DNA of 64,000 nt from an uncultured Corynebacterium sp. (GTDB lineage Bacteria > Actinomycetota > Actinomycetes > Mycobacteriales > Mycobacteriaceae), in assembly GCA_946223355.1 (NCBI GenBank), contig CAMIPB010000011.1, forward strand, positions 1 to 64,000, in the 5' to 3' direction. A program made the translations under genes and the position numbers. Shown here piece after piece: positions 50,903-60,263 of this stretch (position 1 is the first letter of the stretch; the number at the start of each line of letters is the position of its first letter). Below the pieces are notes generated by a model. That model was not told the DNA's origin. It saw only the letters and a list, made by a program, of their open reading frames with translations, and made no database searches.

Positions 50903-53821
50903 ATGCATGCGTTGGGCTGGGCGTTTGCCCTGGTGCTGGCGTTTGTGCAGCCGTGGGGGTTGACGGCGGCTGATACGAAGCTGGATTTATTGGTGGATCC
51001 GGCAGGTTTTCTTGCGCAAGCTACCGAGCCGTATACGGATATTTTTACGTTGGGGCAGTTGCAGAACCAGGCTTATGGCTATTTGTTTCCGCAGGGCCTG
51101 TTTTTCTTGCTGACGGATTTTTTGCCTGATTGGGTGGCACAGCGTTTGTGGTGGACGTTGGTGCTAGGCGTGGGGTTTTCGGGGGTTTTTGAGCTTCTCA
51201 AACGCTTAAACGTGGGCTCTCCTGCGTGGAATGCGGTGGCGGCGGCGTTGTTTATGTTGTCGCCTCGGGCATTGTCGACGCTGTCGACGATCTCGTCAGA
51301 GACCTGGCCGGTGATGTTGGCGCCGTGGGTGATTGTGCCGTTGATTAATAGACCGAATTGGGCTGCATCGGCTTTAGTGGTGGGCGCGATGGGCGCGGTA
51401 AACGCGACAGCAACGGCGGCGGCGTGTGTACCGGCGTTCGTTTATATCCTTGCGCGTCGTCGGTCTGTTTTGCCGCAGTGGTTGGCGGGTGTGGCGTTGA
51501 TTTCGGTGTGGTGGTTGTTGCCGTTGTTTGCGCTGGGAAAGTATTCGCCGCCGTTTACGGATTTCATTGAGTCTTCGTTTGTGACGACGCGGTGGCTGAA
51601 CCTCACGGAGGTGTTGCGCGGTACGACGAGTTGGGCGCCGTTTGTGGAGACGGAGCGGGTTGCGGGCACTCTGCTGGCGACGGATCCGACGTTTGTGTTG
51701 CTCACTGTCGCGGTGGCGGCGGTGGGTTTGGCTGGGCTGGCGATGCGTCGGGATGTATTTACGGCGATGTTGCTGGTGGGCGTGTTGGTGATGTCGCCGG
51801 TGTGGGCGGAGTTTTTGGATGGTCCGGGCGCAGCGTTGCGTAATGTGCATAAGTTTGATCCGTTGGTGCGGATTCCGTTGGTGGTGGGTTTTGCGCATGT
51901 GGCACCGAAATTGGTGAGGTCGGCGCCGGTCGTGGCGTTGGTGGCGGTGTTGGCGATGTCGCCGGCGTGGTCGGCGCGGCTGCTGCCGGTGGGGGCGTTT
52001 GAAAAGATTCCGGATGATTGGCGTGCGGCGACGGATTTTGTGAATAAGCATGCACAGAACACTCGGACGCTTATTGTGCCTAAGGCTGCGTTTGCGCGGC
52101 AGGACTGGGGTTGGACGCGTGATGAGCCTGCGCAACCGCTTCTCGACGTCCCGTGGGCGGTGCGCGATGCGATTCCTTTGGTCCCTCCGGAGGCGATCCG
52201 GGGATTGGACGGGAAGGAGTCTCTAACGAGGCTGGGGATTGGCGCGGTGATTGTCCGCAATGATCTAGAGGACCGACCGTTTGTAGATCCGAAGAAGTTT
52301 GGCGATAACGTGCATACCTTCGGAGACATTAGCGTGGTGCTCATCCATAATGATCCGTATGTGGTCGCGCCGAATACTCCGACGAAGGTGGCCGGAGGTG
52401 GCGAGGTGTTGGGCCTACTGGACCAGATCAATGGCCCGCATGCGCGGGATCTCACAGATAATAACGCCACAATTGTTACTGATACGCCGGTTTTGACGGA
52501 TCGCAACTACGGCGCGGTGGATGGGGCGCGTTCTGCACCGCTGGCGGATCGCGACGAGGGGACGGTGAAAAACCGTGTCCCGGATTATCCGAGTGCGGGG
52601 CCGTTGACCAAGGTGACGGAGATTGGTGGGACGGTAACGGCTTCGTCGTCGGAGTCGGATGCGTCGTCGTTTGGTGGGGCGAACCCGGCGCGCTCGCTGA
52701 CAGCGGCGGTGGATGGCCACCCGAATACGGCGTGGTGGCCGGCACGTGGTGATTCGGAGAATTGGTTGGAGTTGCGTGGCGAGTTTGCCAAGCCAAAGTT
52801 GAAGATTAAGGCGACGGATCCGGTGCAGGCAACGATTCGCAATGGTCAGGCTTCGACGGATGTGGATTTGGGCGCTGGTGAAACGACGACGGTGTCTGTG
52901 CCGGGTGGGCGCGCGGAGGCGATTCGAATTGAGTTGTCGCACCGGGTGGGGATTTCGGAGGTTTCGGTGGTAGGTCATCGGCTGGAGCGGATTGTGACGG
53001 TGCCGGATACTTCGCCTGATGTGCAGCAGTTTGTGTTTGACGCGTTGGAGGGTCCGGTGATTAGGCAGTTCACGTCCCCGCGGGATATGGATGTGGAGTT
53101 GGCGTCGTCGGGCAAGGTGGTGATTGTCGATGGCGTGGCATATGAGCCAGGTTCGAAGCTGACGTTGAAAAAGGGAACTCACCGGGTGCGTTCGGATGCG
53201 GACTGGGTCAGTTTGACTGTCCCGGGTTTTGCGGAGCGTGCTAGCTACGAGCGCACCGATTCGCGCATTGAGCCGGCTGATTCGGAGCGGTTGCTTGTGA
53301 CCGGGCGGGCGACGAACCCTGGTCTGCGTGGCGAGTTGAATGGCGTGCCACTTGAGCCACGTGTGGTGGATGCGGCGACCCAGGCTTTTGTTATTCCGCC
53401 GGGCAAATCCGGTGACTTCACCATGTATTTCGCGGGCAAGAACTATCTCAGCTTCGGTTTTGCGGTTTCCATCGTCACTGCGATCTTCCTTGCTTTCCGA
53501 CGTCGCCCTGCCGAGTCCTGTACCACTTCCCCGGGGTGGGTGTTGCCGGTTTTCGGCGGGTTGGTTATCGCCGTGGTGGGTGGTCTACCAGGTCTTATCG
53601 CTGGTGTGACGGCTTGGGCGGTGGTGCGTTGGACTACGATTCCGGCGCCTGCGCTATCTGCGGTGACGTTTGGTCTTGCGGGTGTGTTTTTGTCGCGGGC
53701 TCCGTGGCCGTCGGCGGATTATGCCGGAGATTCTGTATTAACTGCGGCGCTGTGTTGCGCAGCCATTGCTGCGCTGGTTGTTCCACGAGGGCAAAGCTTA
53801 CGGCAGAGACCGGAATCGTGA
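50903..53821 (+). CDS. aftD: Arabinofuranosyltransferase AftD (DUF3367)
   Basis: 972-aa GT-C membrane enzyme that extends arabinan of arabinogalactan and LAM from decaprenyl-phospho-arabinose. N-terminal multi-pass region (about 1-370) with the conserved luminal Asp in GLTAADTKLDL, a long extracytoplasmic part with a discoidin-like carbohydrate-binding module (about 580-700, VDGHPNTAWWP), then C-terminal membrane segments (about 845-965). Shorter than mycobacterial AftD (roughly 1400 aa). Its last 188 bp overlap the convergent acyltransferase gene. The sequence is markedly G- and T-rich on the plus strand. Confidence 0.9.
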   Translation: MHALGWAFALVLAFVQPWGLTAADTKLDLLVDPAGFLAQATEPYTDIFTLGQLQNQAYGYLFPQGLFFLLTDFLPDWVAQRLWWTLVLGVGFSGVFELLKRLNVGSPAWNAVAAALFMLSPRALSTLSTISSETWPVMLAPWVIVPLINRPNWAASALVVGAMGAVNATATAAACVPAFVYILARRRSVLPQWLAGVALISVWWLLPLFALGKYSPPFTDFIESSFVTTRWLNLTEVLRGTTSWAPFVETERVAGTLLATDPTFVLLTVAVAAVGLAGLAMRRDVFTAMLLVGVLVMSPVWAEFLDGPGAALRNVHKFDPLVRIPLVVGFAHVAPKLVRSAPVVALVAVLAMSPAWSARLLPVGAFEKIPDDWRAATDFVNKHAQNTRTLIVPKAAFARQDWGWTRDEPAQPLLDVPWAVRDAIPLVPPEAIRGLDGKESLTRLGIGAVIVRNDLEDRPFVDPKKFGDNVHTFGDISVVLIHNDPYVVAPNTPTKVAGGGEVLGLLDQINGPHARDLTDNNATIVTDTPVLTDRNYGAVDGARSAPLADRDEGTVKNRVPDYPSAGPLTKVTEIGGTVTASSSESDASSFGGANPARSLTAAVDGHPNTAWWPARGDSENWLELRGEFAKPKLKIKATDPVQATIRNGQASTDVDLGAGETTTVSVPGGRAEAIRIELSHRVGISEVSVVGHRLERIVTVPDTSPDVQQFVFDALEGPVIRQFTSPRDMDVELASSGKVVIVDGVAYEPGSKLTLKKGTHRVRSDADWVSLTVPGFAERASYERTDSRIEPADSERLLVTGRATNPGLRGELNGVPLEPRVVDAATQAFVIPPGKSGDFTMYFAGKNYLSFGFAVSIVTAIFLAFRRRPAESCTTSPGWVLPVFGGLVIAVVGGLPGLIAGVTAWAVVRWTTIPAPALSAVTFGLAGVFLSRAPWPSADYAGDSVLTAALCCAAIAALVVPRGQSLRQRPES

Positions 53822-54767
53822 TGGCCACGGTGGCGGCTAGGATAGTGACAAAGTCTAGCCAGTAGCCGGAAAAGAGACTGACTCCGAGGGTTGGAAACGC
53901 CAGGGATAGCGCGGCGACGTGCCATAAGAATATAGAATATGACCACCGGCCTAAAGCTTGCATTGCGGGTGAGTTGAGCCAGTGCTTTGCTCCTGGAGGA
54001 TTCAACGCGATAGGCCACACGACGAGTGCAGCAAATACTCCACCGAGTAGGACCCGTACAGCGAACTCGTGTGGCTCGGGGTGAACGAGCCCGCGCGGAC
54101 CCACCCATTCTCGGCTGGCCAGCCAGGCTACGCCAAGTGCTGCTAGCCACCATATTTCCCGCCCGCGGATCCTTACGCGACCTTCGAGCTCGGCTGCAAT
54201 AATTCCCACGGCAAACCACAGTCCATATGCCGGAGGCCAAATTTGTGAGTTGACGGCATCGAGTTCAGGCACCCAGCCCCAACCCAAGCTCAAGGCGGCC
54301 GCGCCCACAATGAGTCCTTTCCTGCCTTTCGCTAGAAGCAGCACAGGAAGGGCGAGGTAAAACGCGACCTCGATACATAGTGACCACAGGTGTGTTAAAC
54401 CGGGCGCGAGTCCGTCGGGGACGTAGATCTGCGTCATGGTGAGGTTGGCAAGGATCTGCTGCGGGGACATGAAGTGGGCGTCGGGAAGCGCAAGTATGAC
54501 AATTAGTACGCACACCAGGTAGGCAGGCGCGATGCGGGAAAATCGGCGCAGGTAGTAGTGCGAAGCCAGCGGGCGGCGCCACAACACGAAAGCAGAGAGT
54601 GCAAAGAACACGGCTACAAAGTAGTCAAAACGCTCGAGTATGCCCCAGCCAGTACCGGTTTGAAATGATACGTGCGTTACCAGAATCCCCATGGCTGCTA
54701 CTGCGCGCAAACCGTCGAGCGCAGGGTGCCGGTGGGGTAATGTACGTTTTGTACTTTCTCTGGTCAT
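53634..54767 (-). CDS. Acyltransferase-3 family membrane protein (TmaT candidate)
   Basis: About 377 aa, ten or so transmembrane segments. N-terminal HPALDGLRAVAAMGILVTH with the family Arg and His (HVSFQTGTGWG), and VFFALSAFVLWRR. In C. glutamicum and mycobacteria the acyltransferase at this place (TmaT) acetylates trehalose monomycolate before MmpL export. The position between aftD and DUF3068 genes supports the same role here. The ATG at 54767 is preferred. One four codons upstream is possible. The last roughly 45 residues are a Pro/Thr/Gln-rich tail. Confidence 0.82.
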   Translation of the reverse strand: MTRESTKRTLPHRHPALDGLRAVAAMGILVTHVSFQTGTGWGILERFDYFVAVFFALSAFVLWRRPLASHYYLRRFSRIAPAYLVCVLIVILALPDAHFMSPQQILANLTMTQIYVPDGLAPGLTHLWSLCIEVAFYLALPVLLLAKGRKGLIVGAAALSLGWGWVPELDAVNSQIWPPAYGLWFAVGIIAAELEGRVRIRGREIWWLAALGVAWLASREWVGPRGLVHPEPHEFAVRVLLGGVFAALVVWPIALNPPGAKHWLNSPAMQALGRWSYSIFLWHVAALSLAFPTLGVSLFSGYWLDFVTILAATVAITIPVSAVSFALVEQPAQQWLRNTAPQLIQNLRHNPPTATEPATKTHPQDQTSPQIAQAPES

Positions 54768-54788
54768 GGTAAGGAACATGCTACTTCA

Positions 54789-55961
54789 ATGAATCGCTCA
54801 CCCAATCTCCGCAAACGGCGGAATATAGTTGTGGGGCTAGCGTTGGTGCTATTGGTTATCTCGCTTGTAGTCCCTCCGATGGTCACGGGTAAAGCTCGAC
54901 CTTTGTCTACTAACTTTTCGCTCTCGATATCCACAGAGCCTGCAGAGGGTTATGTGTTCCGCTCGGCGTCGTTGCTTTCTGACAGGGTTCCGGAGAGCAA
55001 CGCTAAGAACGCAAATTGCCAAGACGACGACAACCCGCTGTGGTGCTACATCGAAGAAGGTTGGGTGAGCTATAACGCAGAGGCGAATACGTCTCCGGCA
55101 GAGAAGGACTCCGTGGCGATGTCCGATACCTTTCAAAATTTCACGTTCAACAGTGATGCGATCTGCCAAGTCACGCAGCACACTCGCTTGAATCGCGAGT
55201 CTACTTTCCCGGTTCCCGAGCTCGATTCCTCGTTAGTGATGACCGTCCCGCGTCGTGAAAAGTCTTTCCAGGCCCCAGTGGATTCCCGTACTGGTGTTGA
55301 GTTCTATTTTCCTCCGACAACGGAACAGCGCTCATACGATTTTTATGACCCTTTTCTTGGTGAGTCGGTCCCCATTGATTTCAAGGAAAAGACAAAGATT
55401 GATGGCAAACCGGTCTATGTTTTTGAGCACGAGATCCACGGCGAGAAGCTTTCTCCTGCTCTAGAAGAGACTGCGCGATTGTCTACTCAGGAACTGGCAG
55501 ATAAGGTCAGCGACGGTTTAATAGGGATGCAGGTTTCTGGACCGGCTTCTGATTTCTACACCGATCAGGAGCTTAAGGAACTCAAGCTTTCTGCCGACAC
55601 TCAACTGGCGATGTCCCCATTTTATTCAATAAGACGCACTGTCTTTGTAGAGCCAAACACTGGAATCGTCGTGGATAAGAAAGAACGCGGTGGGACCTTC
55701 TACGCGCGTAGCGCGAAGGACGCGAAAAACCCTCAGAATATCGTTCCCTCTCGTGAGCGCGCGCTGTATCAGGGCACATTCCAGTGGGACGCCAAAACTA
55801 CTAAGGCCGCTTTTGATTTGGCTAATCCGACAATCATGATGCTGCGTGCAGCAAACATCTTTAGCTGGGTGAGCAAACTCTCTGCACTCGCATTGTTAGC
55901 CTATGGGCTTTATATCCACACTCGCACCAGAAAGGCGGAGGAACTTGAAGAAGCTGCTTAG
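54789..55961 (+). CDS. DUF3068 membrane protein, copy 1
   Basis: 390 aa, one N-terminal (about 12-32) and one C-terminal (about 355-378) transmembrane helix enclosing a large extracytoplasmic domain with conserved blocks FVEPNTGIVVDKKERGGTFY and YDFYDPFLGESVP. The family includes mycobacterial PgfA (Rv0227c/MSMEG_0317 type) and the C. glutamicum protein linked to lipomannan/LAM maturation and mycolate trafficking. Divergent from the acyltransferase with about 20 bp between start codons. Overlaps copy 2. Confidence 0.85.
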   Translation: MNRSPNLRKRRNIVVGLALVLLVISLVVPPMVTGKARPLSTNFSLSISTEPAEGYVFRSASLLSDRVPESNAKNANCQDDDNPLWCYIEEGWVSYNAEANTSPAEKDSVAMSDTFQNFTFNSDAICQVTQHTRLNRESTFPVPELDSSLVMTVPRREKSFQAPVDSRTGVEFYFPPTTEQRSYDFYDPFLGESVPIDFKEKTKIDGKPVYVFEHEIHGEKLSPALEETARLSTQELADKVSDGLIGMQVSGPASDFYTDQELKELKLSADTQLAMSPFYSIRRTVFVEPNTGIVVDKKERGGTFYARSAKDAKNPQNIVPSRERALYQGTFQWDAKTTKAAFDLANPTIMMLRAANIFSWVSKLSALALLAYGLYIHTRTRKAEELEEAA

Positions 55962-57090
55962 AACCAACCTCCTTATCTTAGGCGCAGTAGTGTCCATCTT
56001 TCTAGGCGTAGCTATACCGTTTGTCGTGGAATTCAGATACTCCAAGATCGATGGCGATAGGTCATTTGACACTGCCACGGCCCCATCGGATGGCAAGATG
56101 GTCATGCACAATTACCTCATGGAGGGAAAGAGCCTTGAAGAACGGGCGGACGACCCAAAGTGCAAGGTCGCGGATATGCCGATCTATTGCTTCGTGCGCG
56201 AAGGTTCTGCAGTATCGCGTGGTTCCGTAGGTTTCTCGCCTTCTGATCACCCTGGCGCCAACCACGCGGAAATCGTGCGCAAGTACACGTTCAATCACCA
56301 GGAGATCCTGCAGAATGAGCAGAAACTACGCCTGGATCGTAAAACTGCGATGCCAGTTCCTGGCTCTAAGACTTTGTCTAAGACCACGGTTCCAGGACTT
56401 GTCACCACAATTAAGGATTCCTCCACCAAGCAGGAATCTTTTCAAGCAACGTTCCAACCGCACACTGAGAAGAAAACGTACAACTTCTTTGATCCACTAG
56501 TTGAAGATTCCACGCCCGCGGAGTTCGTAGAAGAAACTACGATTGACGGTGTACGGGTATACGTGTTCCGGCAGATCACTAAGGGTGCAAGGCTTGGTCG
56601 CTTTTATGACGGCGCCGAGGAAGGCGTGGAAATCGAGCACCCGGTGGAAACTAAGACCATCGAGTACGAGGGTGAGCTCGCTGGCATTTCTCTGCAAGGC
56701 CAAGCCTTTCATTTCTACTCTCAAGAAGAGAGGAAGAAGCTGGGGTTCGAGCGCACCTCGGATGTCTGGATGGATCCGTATTACGCAATTGATCGCACCC
56801 TCTTCGTTGAGCCGCACAGCGGCATTATCGTGGATAAGAAGGAACGTGGCGGTATTTACTATGCGCACAGTGATGAGGAGGCAGAAAACATCGATCTCTC
56901 TGAGTTTTCTGACTACCGCTCTTTCTACATGGGCGAGTTCAATTGGGACGAAACAACAGTCCAGAATGCACTAGCTGAGGCCCGTCCGATTGCCCGTAGT
57001 CATTTCTTGGCTTCCTTTGCCGGCTGGGCGCTGCTCGCCCTAGCTACAGTTCTGTTTATCACTTGGATCTATCTGAAACGTCGTGTTTAA
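55945..57090 (+). CDS. DUF3068 membrane protein, copy 2
   Basis: About 381 aa, same architecture as copy 1 (helix at about 5-27, extracytoplasmic domain with YNFFDPLVEDSTP and FVEPHSGIIVDKKERGG, C-terminal helix). The start is uncertain: TTG at 55945 gives an N-terminus like copy 1 and has GGAG/AAGG upstream, while an ATG at 55903 would enlarge the overlap with copy 1 to 59 bp. The tandem arrangement suggests duplication followed by divergence. Most clusters I know carry one. Confidence 0.8.
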   Translation: MKKLLRTNLLILGAVVSIFLGVAIPFVVEFRYSKIDGDRSFDTATAPSDGKMVMHNYLMEGKSLEERADDPKCKVADMPIYCFVREGSAVSRGSVGFSPSDHPGANHAEIVRKYTFNHQEILQNEQKLRLDRKTAMPVPGSKTLSKTTVPGLVTTIKDSSTKQESFQATFQPHTEKKTYNFFDPLVEDSTPAEFVEETTIDGVRVYVFRQITKGARLGRFYDGAEEGVEIEHPVETKTIEYEGELAGISLQGQAFHFYSQEERKKLGFERTSDVWMDPYYAIDRTLFVEPHSGIIVDKKERGGIYYAHSDEEAENIDLSEFSDYRSFYMGEFNWDETTVQNALAEARPIARSHFLASFAGWALLALATVLFITWIYLKRRV

Positions 57091-58519
57091 AAAAGTCCTG
57101 TGGTCAGCGCTCGTTATCGCGTGTGTCTGTTGGCCGTTCGTCCTTCCAGGGACTCTCGCGGCCCGCGATATGCTTGTGCTTGACCATTCTGGGTTGACCC
57201 CGCCAAATTTCGGCGCTGGGGATCTTCCGCCCCGCAACGTTCCTCAAGACGGCGTCCTAGCAATTCTGGGTATATTCCTGCCAGCTTCCTGGTTCGCCCG
57301 GGCGCTGATGATTGGTTCGGCCGTTGCGGCAGCCTGGGGCGCGATAAAGATGGGCGGCGGCTACCTGGCCATCGCTATTGCGGTGGCCAATCCGTTTGTC
57401 GTAGAACGCCTCCTCCAGGGGCATTGGTCACTCGTTGCCGCTGCCTGGCTCATGGTGGCTCTGGCAGCGTCTGCCCGCGGGTTTCTCCCCATTTTCTTCG
57501 CTTCCTTGACTCCCACCGGCTCGCTGGCGGCACTCGCCTTTTCTCTGACTAAGGGAAAACTTCCCACACTCCTAGCTCTACTGTGCACCTTGCCGTGGGT
57601 TCTCCCGGCGCTTATCCACTCAGGTAACTCCCTTTCTCTGCCCGCCTCAGCCTCCACTTTCGCCCCGCGCGCTGAAGAATTCGCGGGCACATTCGGCGCC
57701 CTTTTAGGACTAGGCGGCATCTGGAATTCGGCTGCTGTCCCGCCGTCACGTTCGGCGGGCTTTGCCGTCTTTGGCATCGTGCTGTTCGTACTGCTTCTCC
57801 CGGGGTTTAGGCACCGCCGCGATCTCACTGTTCTCGCTGCTCTCGGTCTCGGCGGCGCCACGCTCATCTGGCTTTTCCCGGACGCTACTGGCTACCTCAT
57901 TTCCCACGTCCCCGGCGCGGGGCTTATCCGTGACGGCCAGAAGCTGCTCATTCTCGCTATCCCTGCGTATGTGTCTGCGGCATGTCATCTAAACCCGAAG
58001 GCGGCACTCGCCGGGCTCGCGTGCTTCATCCTCCAAACCCCGGATGCTCCTACTTCGCTCAAGGCAATTGCCCCCACCACCGTCGAGGTAGATCAACGCC
58101 TCGTTGCGCGTCTTGACGGCCGCGATACCTTCTTCGTCGGCCGCGGCCCACTGACTAAGCTTCCCGACGGCCGCGTCATCGTCGATCCCTATTCCAAAGC
58201 CGCGAGCAAGGTGGAATCCGGTGCGCTGTCAGTGGATGGGGTGTTGGTAGATGCGCCGTCTGCGCGCTGGCTGGCGGCGCAGGAGGCGTGGGAGAACGGG
58301 GACGTCGAAAAGCTTGCCGAGCTTGGCGTGGGCGCTGTTGTAACTGAGGATTTTAACGTCGTGGAAACATCCGCTCCAGCACGCTCCGTGCCGTGGTTTT
58401 TGCACGGGTTGTGGTTTGTTCTTGGATTAGTGTGTGCCAGCGCTTACCTGTTTGCTCCCACGAGAACTGGGCGGCAAAGCACCGGGCGTTCTCGCCGAGC
58501 TTCTCAGGCGAAGCAATAA
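57083..58519 (+). CDS. Multi-pass membrane protein (Rv0226c-like)
   Basis: 478 aa with about nine or ten hydrophobic segments and no recognised catalytic motif. Its GTG overlaps the stop of DUF3068 copy 2 by 8 bp, so it is translationally coupled. By position it corresponds to Rv0226c in the M. tuberculosis cluster. Possibly a GT-C-like or transport protein, but I do not assign function. Its final 167 bp overlap the convergent glycosyltransferase. Confidence 0.75.
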   Translation: MFKKVLWSALVIACVCWPFVLPGTLAARDMLVLDHSGLTPPNFGAGDLPPRNVPQDGVLAILGIFLPASWFARALMIGSAVAAAWGAIKMGGGYLAIAIAVANPFVVERLLQGHWSLVAAAWLMVALAASARGFLPIFFASLTPTGSLAALAFSLTKGKLPTLLALLCTLPWVLPALIHSGNSLSLPASASTFAPRAEEFAGTFGALLGLGGIWNSAAVPPSRSAGFAVFGIVLFVLLLPGFRHRRDLTVLAALGLGGATLIWLFPDATGYLISHVPGAGLIRDGQKLLILAIPAYVSAACHLNPKAALAGLACFILQTPDAPTSLKAIAPTTVEVDQRLVARLDGRDTFFVGRGPLTKLPDGRVIVDPYSKAASKVESGALSVDGVLVDAPSARWLAAQEAWENGDVEKLAELGVGAVVTEDFNVVETSAPARSVPWFLHGLWFVLGLVCASAYLFAPTRTGRQSTGRSRRASQAKQ

Positions 58520-59462
58520 CCCGCGCCGTAGCACGAGCCAAATCCTCCTTACGCGCGACTAGCACACCAGTCTCACCGTCCTTAACGGCGTCACGCAGGC
58601 CAAACGTGTACCCTACTGTGGGAACTCCATGTTGGGCCGCCTCCATGACTGCTAGTCCCCACCCTTCCTTTCGTGAGGGCATGAGGTGGACATCTGCGCG
58701 GTCCAGCAACGCAGCCTTACGTTCTTCACTGACTTGCCCGTGTAACCGGACTCGGCCCGTTACCCCCTTGCGCACTACGTAAGCGCGCAGTTCGTCTGCC
58801 CACCATCCGTCGCCAATAACATCGAGTACGCAGTTGTCTAGCTGTGCTACAACGTCCACCGCGTGCTCGATCTGTTTGTGGGGCACGAGACGGGATAGCG
58901 TGACCAGGTGAGTGGCGGCCTCACGCTTCAACGGTGCGAATTCTGGCACCGGGTCCACGCCGTTTTCAATAATCTTCACGCCGTGCACGCCGAGCGCGCG
59001 CAGGTCTAGGCGTGACGCCTCAGACACGGTCACCCACTGCTTGTTGCGATACACCCACGGCACTACGCGGGATTCTAAGAACCACCCGAACGTGCCCAAT
59101 ACCCGCCCGGCCACAGGCCATTGCTCTTTATGGCAATGGTGGTTGAGCACGAAGGTCGGTGCACTCGTAAACAGTCCTGCGAAAAATGGGATTCCATTGT
59201 GTGTATCCACTACTGCGTCCACTCCGCGCTGGCGTAGCATCCACAGCCAGGCTGATGGGTACACGCTAAATTTCGCCCCGCCGCGCACGTATTTCACGCC
59301 GCGGCGCAGCTCACTGCGCGGTGCTTTCTTGTGTCGAGCCGTGCGGAAAATAACCTCGTGGCCTTGACCAGCCAGGTATTCCGCGACGTGCTCCAGGTAG
59401 CGCTCAGAACCACCGCCTTGCGGGTGGGTGGTATCGCGCCAGCACAATAGGATGATCTTCAT
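58353..59462 (-). CDS. Glycosyltransferase family 4 (Rv0225-like)
   Basis: 369-aa GT-B retaining glycosyltransferase. N-terminal loop WRDTTHPQGGGSERYLEH (Gly-rich acceptor side) and the C-terminal nucleotide-sugar motif (MPSRKEGWGLAVMEAAQHG, E-X7-E). Cytoplasmic, probably membrane-associated. The substrate is presumably an envelope glycolipid given the neighbours. Divergent from the methyltransferase (33 bp). Confidence 0.88.
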   Translation of the reverse strand: MKIILLCWRDTTHPQGGGSERYLEHVAEYLAGQGHEVIFRTARHKKAPRSELRRGVKYVRGGAKFSVYPSAWLWMLRQRGVDAVVDTHNGIPFFAGLFTSAPTFVLNHHCHKEQWPVAGRVLGTFGWFLESRVVPWVYRNKQWVTVSEASRLDLRALGVHGVKIIENGVDPVPEFAPLKREAATHLVTLSRLVPHKQIEHAVDVVAQLDNCVLDVIGDGWWADELRAYVVRKGVTGRVRLHGQVSEERKAALLDRADVHLMPSRKEGWGLAVMEAAQHGVPTVGYTFGLRDAVKDGETGVLVARKEDLARATARVIASPEKLGENARCFAAQFSWEQTGKRWHTLIQEQTTTRAKTTARSVLERMFPRR

Positions 59463-59495
59463 GGTTGATGGCTAACTTTACTAGGGTTAAGGCTT

Positions 59496-60263
59496 ATGTC
59501 ACGCACCCGCCGCCTTGCCACGCTCGCCAGATCCTGGCGTCTTCTGCGCAGCTTCCGATTCGAGCAGTCCCGTCCAGACATCTTCTACGGCGGCCTGGCC
59601 CAAGACACCGCGGCGCTTATCGACGCCCTCTGTTACGACTCCGGCCTGTCCCTTCCCGGTGCGCTTGTGCTGGATGTCGGTGGCGGTCCTGGTTATTTTG
59701 CGGATGCGTTTGAAACACGCGGTGCTCGTTATGTGGGCGTGGAGCCGGACGCCGGCGAGATGTCTGCGGCGGGCATTACCCCGGCTAACGCCGTGCGCGG
59801 CGACGGAACGCGTCTGCCGTTTAGGGACAACACCTTTGACGTGACCTATTCTTCTAACGTCGCCGAACATATTCCTAATCCGTGGGAAATGGGTGAGGAG
59901 ATGCTGCGGGTGACCAAGCCCGGTGGGCTGGCAATTGTGTCCTACACCGTGTGGTTGGGCCCATTCGGCGGCCATGAGACAGGGTTGTGGCAGCACTATG
60001 TGGGTGGCGAGTTTGCGCGGCGTCGCTACGCAAAAAAGCACGGGCATGAACCTAAGAACGTCTGGGGCACCTCTCTGTTCGCGGTTTCTGCTGCAGAAGG
60101 GCTGAAGTGGGCTAGGGACAAAGAAATAGTCCGGGTCTTCCCGCGCTACCACCCGGCGTGGGCCTGGTGGATTGTGCGAGTGCCCGGACTACGTGAGTTT
60201 CTAACCTCGAACCTCGTGTTGGTGCTTAGGAAGCGTCCTCAATGCGCTTCTTTAGAGCGTTGA
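59496..60263 (+). CDS. Class I SAM-dependent methyltransferase (Rv0224c-like)
   Basis: 255 aa. SAM-binding motif I VLDVGGGPGYFADAF (about 52-66), acidic motif II (VGVEPD), and the SSNVAEHIPNPWEMGEEMLRV block of the methyltransferase-11 group. Methyl acceptor unknown, possibly an envelope glycolipid. TAGGGT ends eight bases before the ATG (leaderless pattern). Its 3' end overlaps pckG by 38 bp. Confidence 0.87.
   Translation: MSRTRRLATLARSWRLLRSFRFEQSRPDIFYGGLAQDTAALIDALCYDSGLSLPGALVLDVGGGPGYFADAFETRGARYVGVEPDAGEMSAAGITPANAVRGDGTRLPFRDNTFDVTYSSNVAEHIPNPWEMGEEMLRVTKPGGLAIVSYTVWLGPFGGHETGLWQHYVGGEFARRRYAKKHGHEPKNVWGTSLFAVSAAEGLKWARDKEIVRVFPRYHPAWAWWIVRVPGLREFLTSNLVLVLRKRPQCASLER

Noticed and set aside
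51442..52506. 354-codon minus-strand frame inside aftD
   Set aside because: Ser/Thr/Asn/Arg-rich translation produced by the G/T-rich coding strand of aftD; not a gene.
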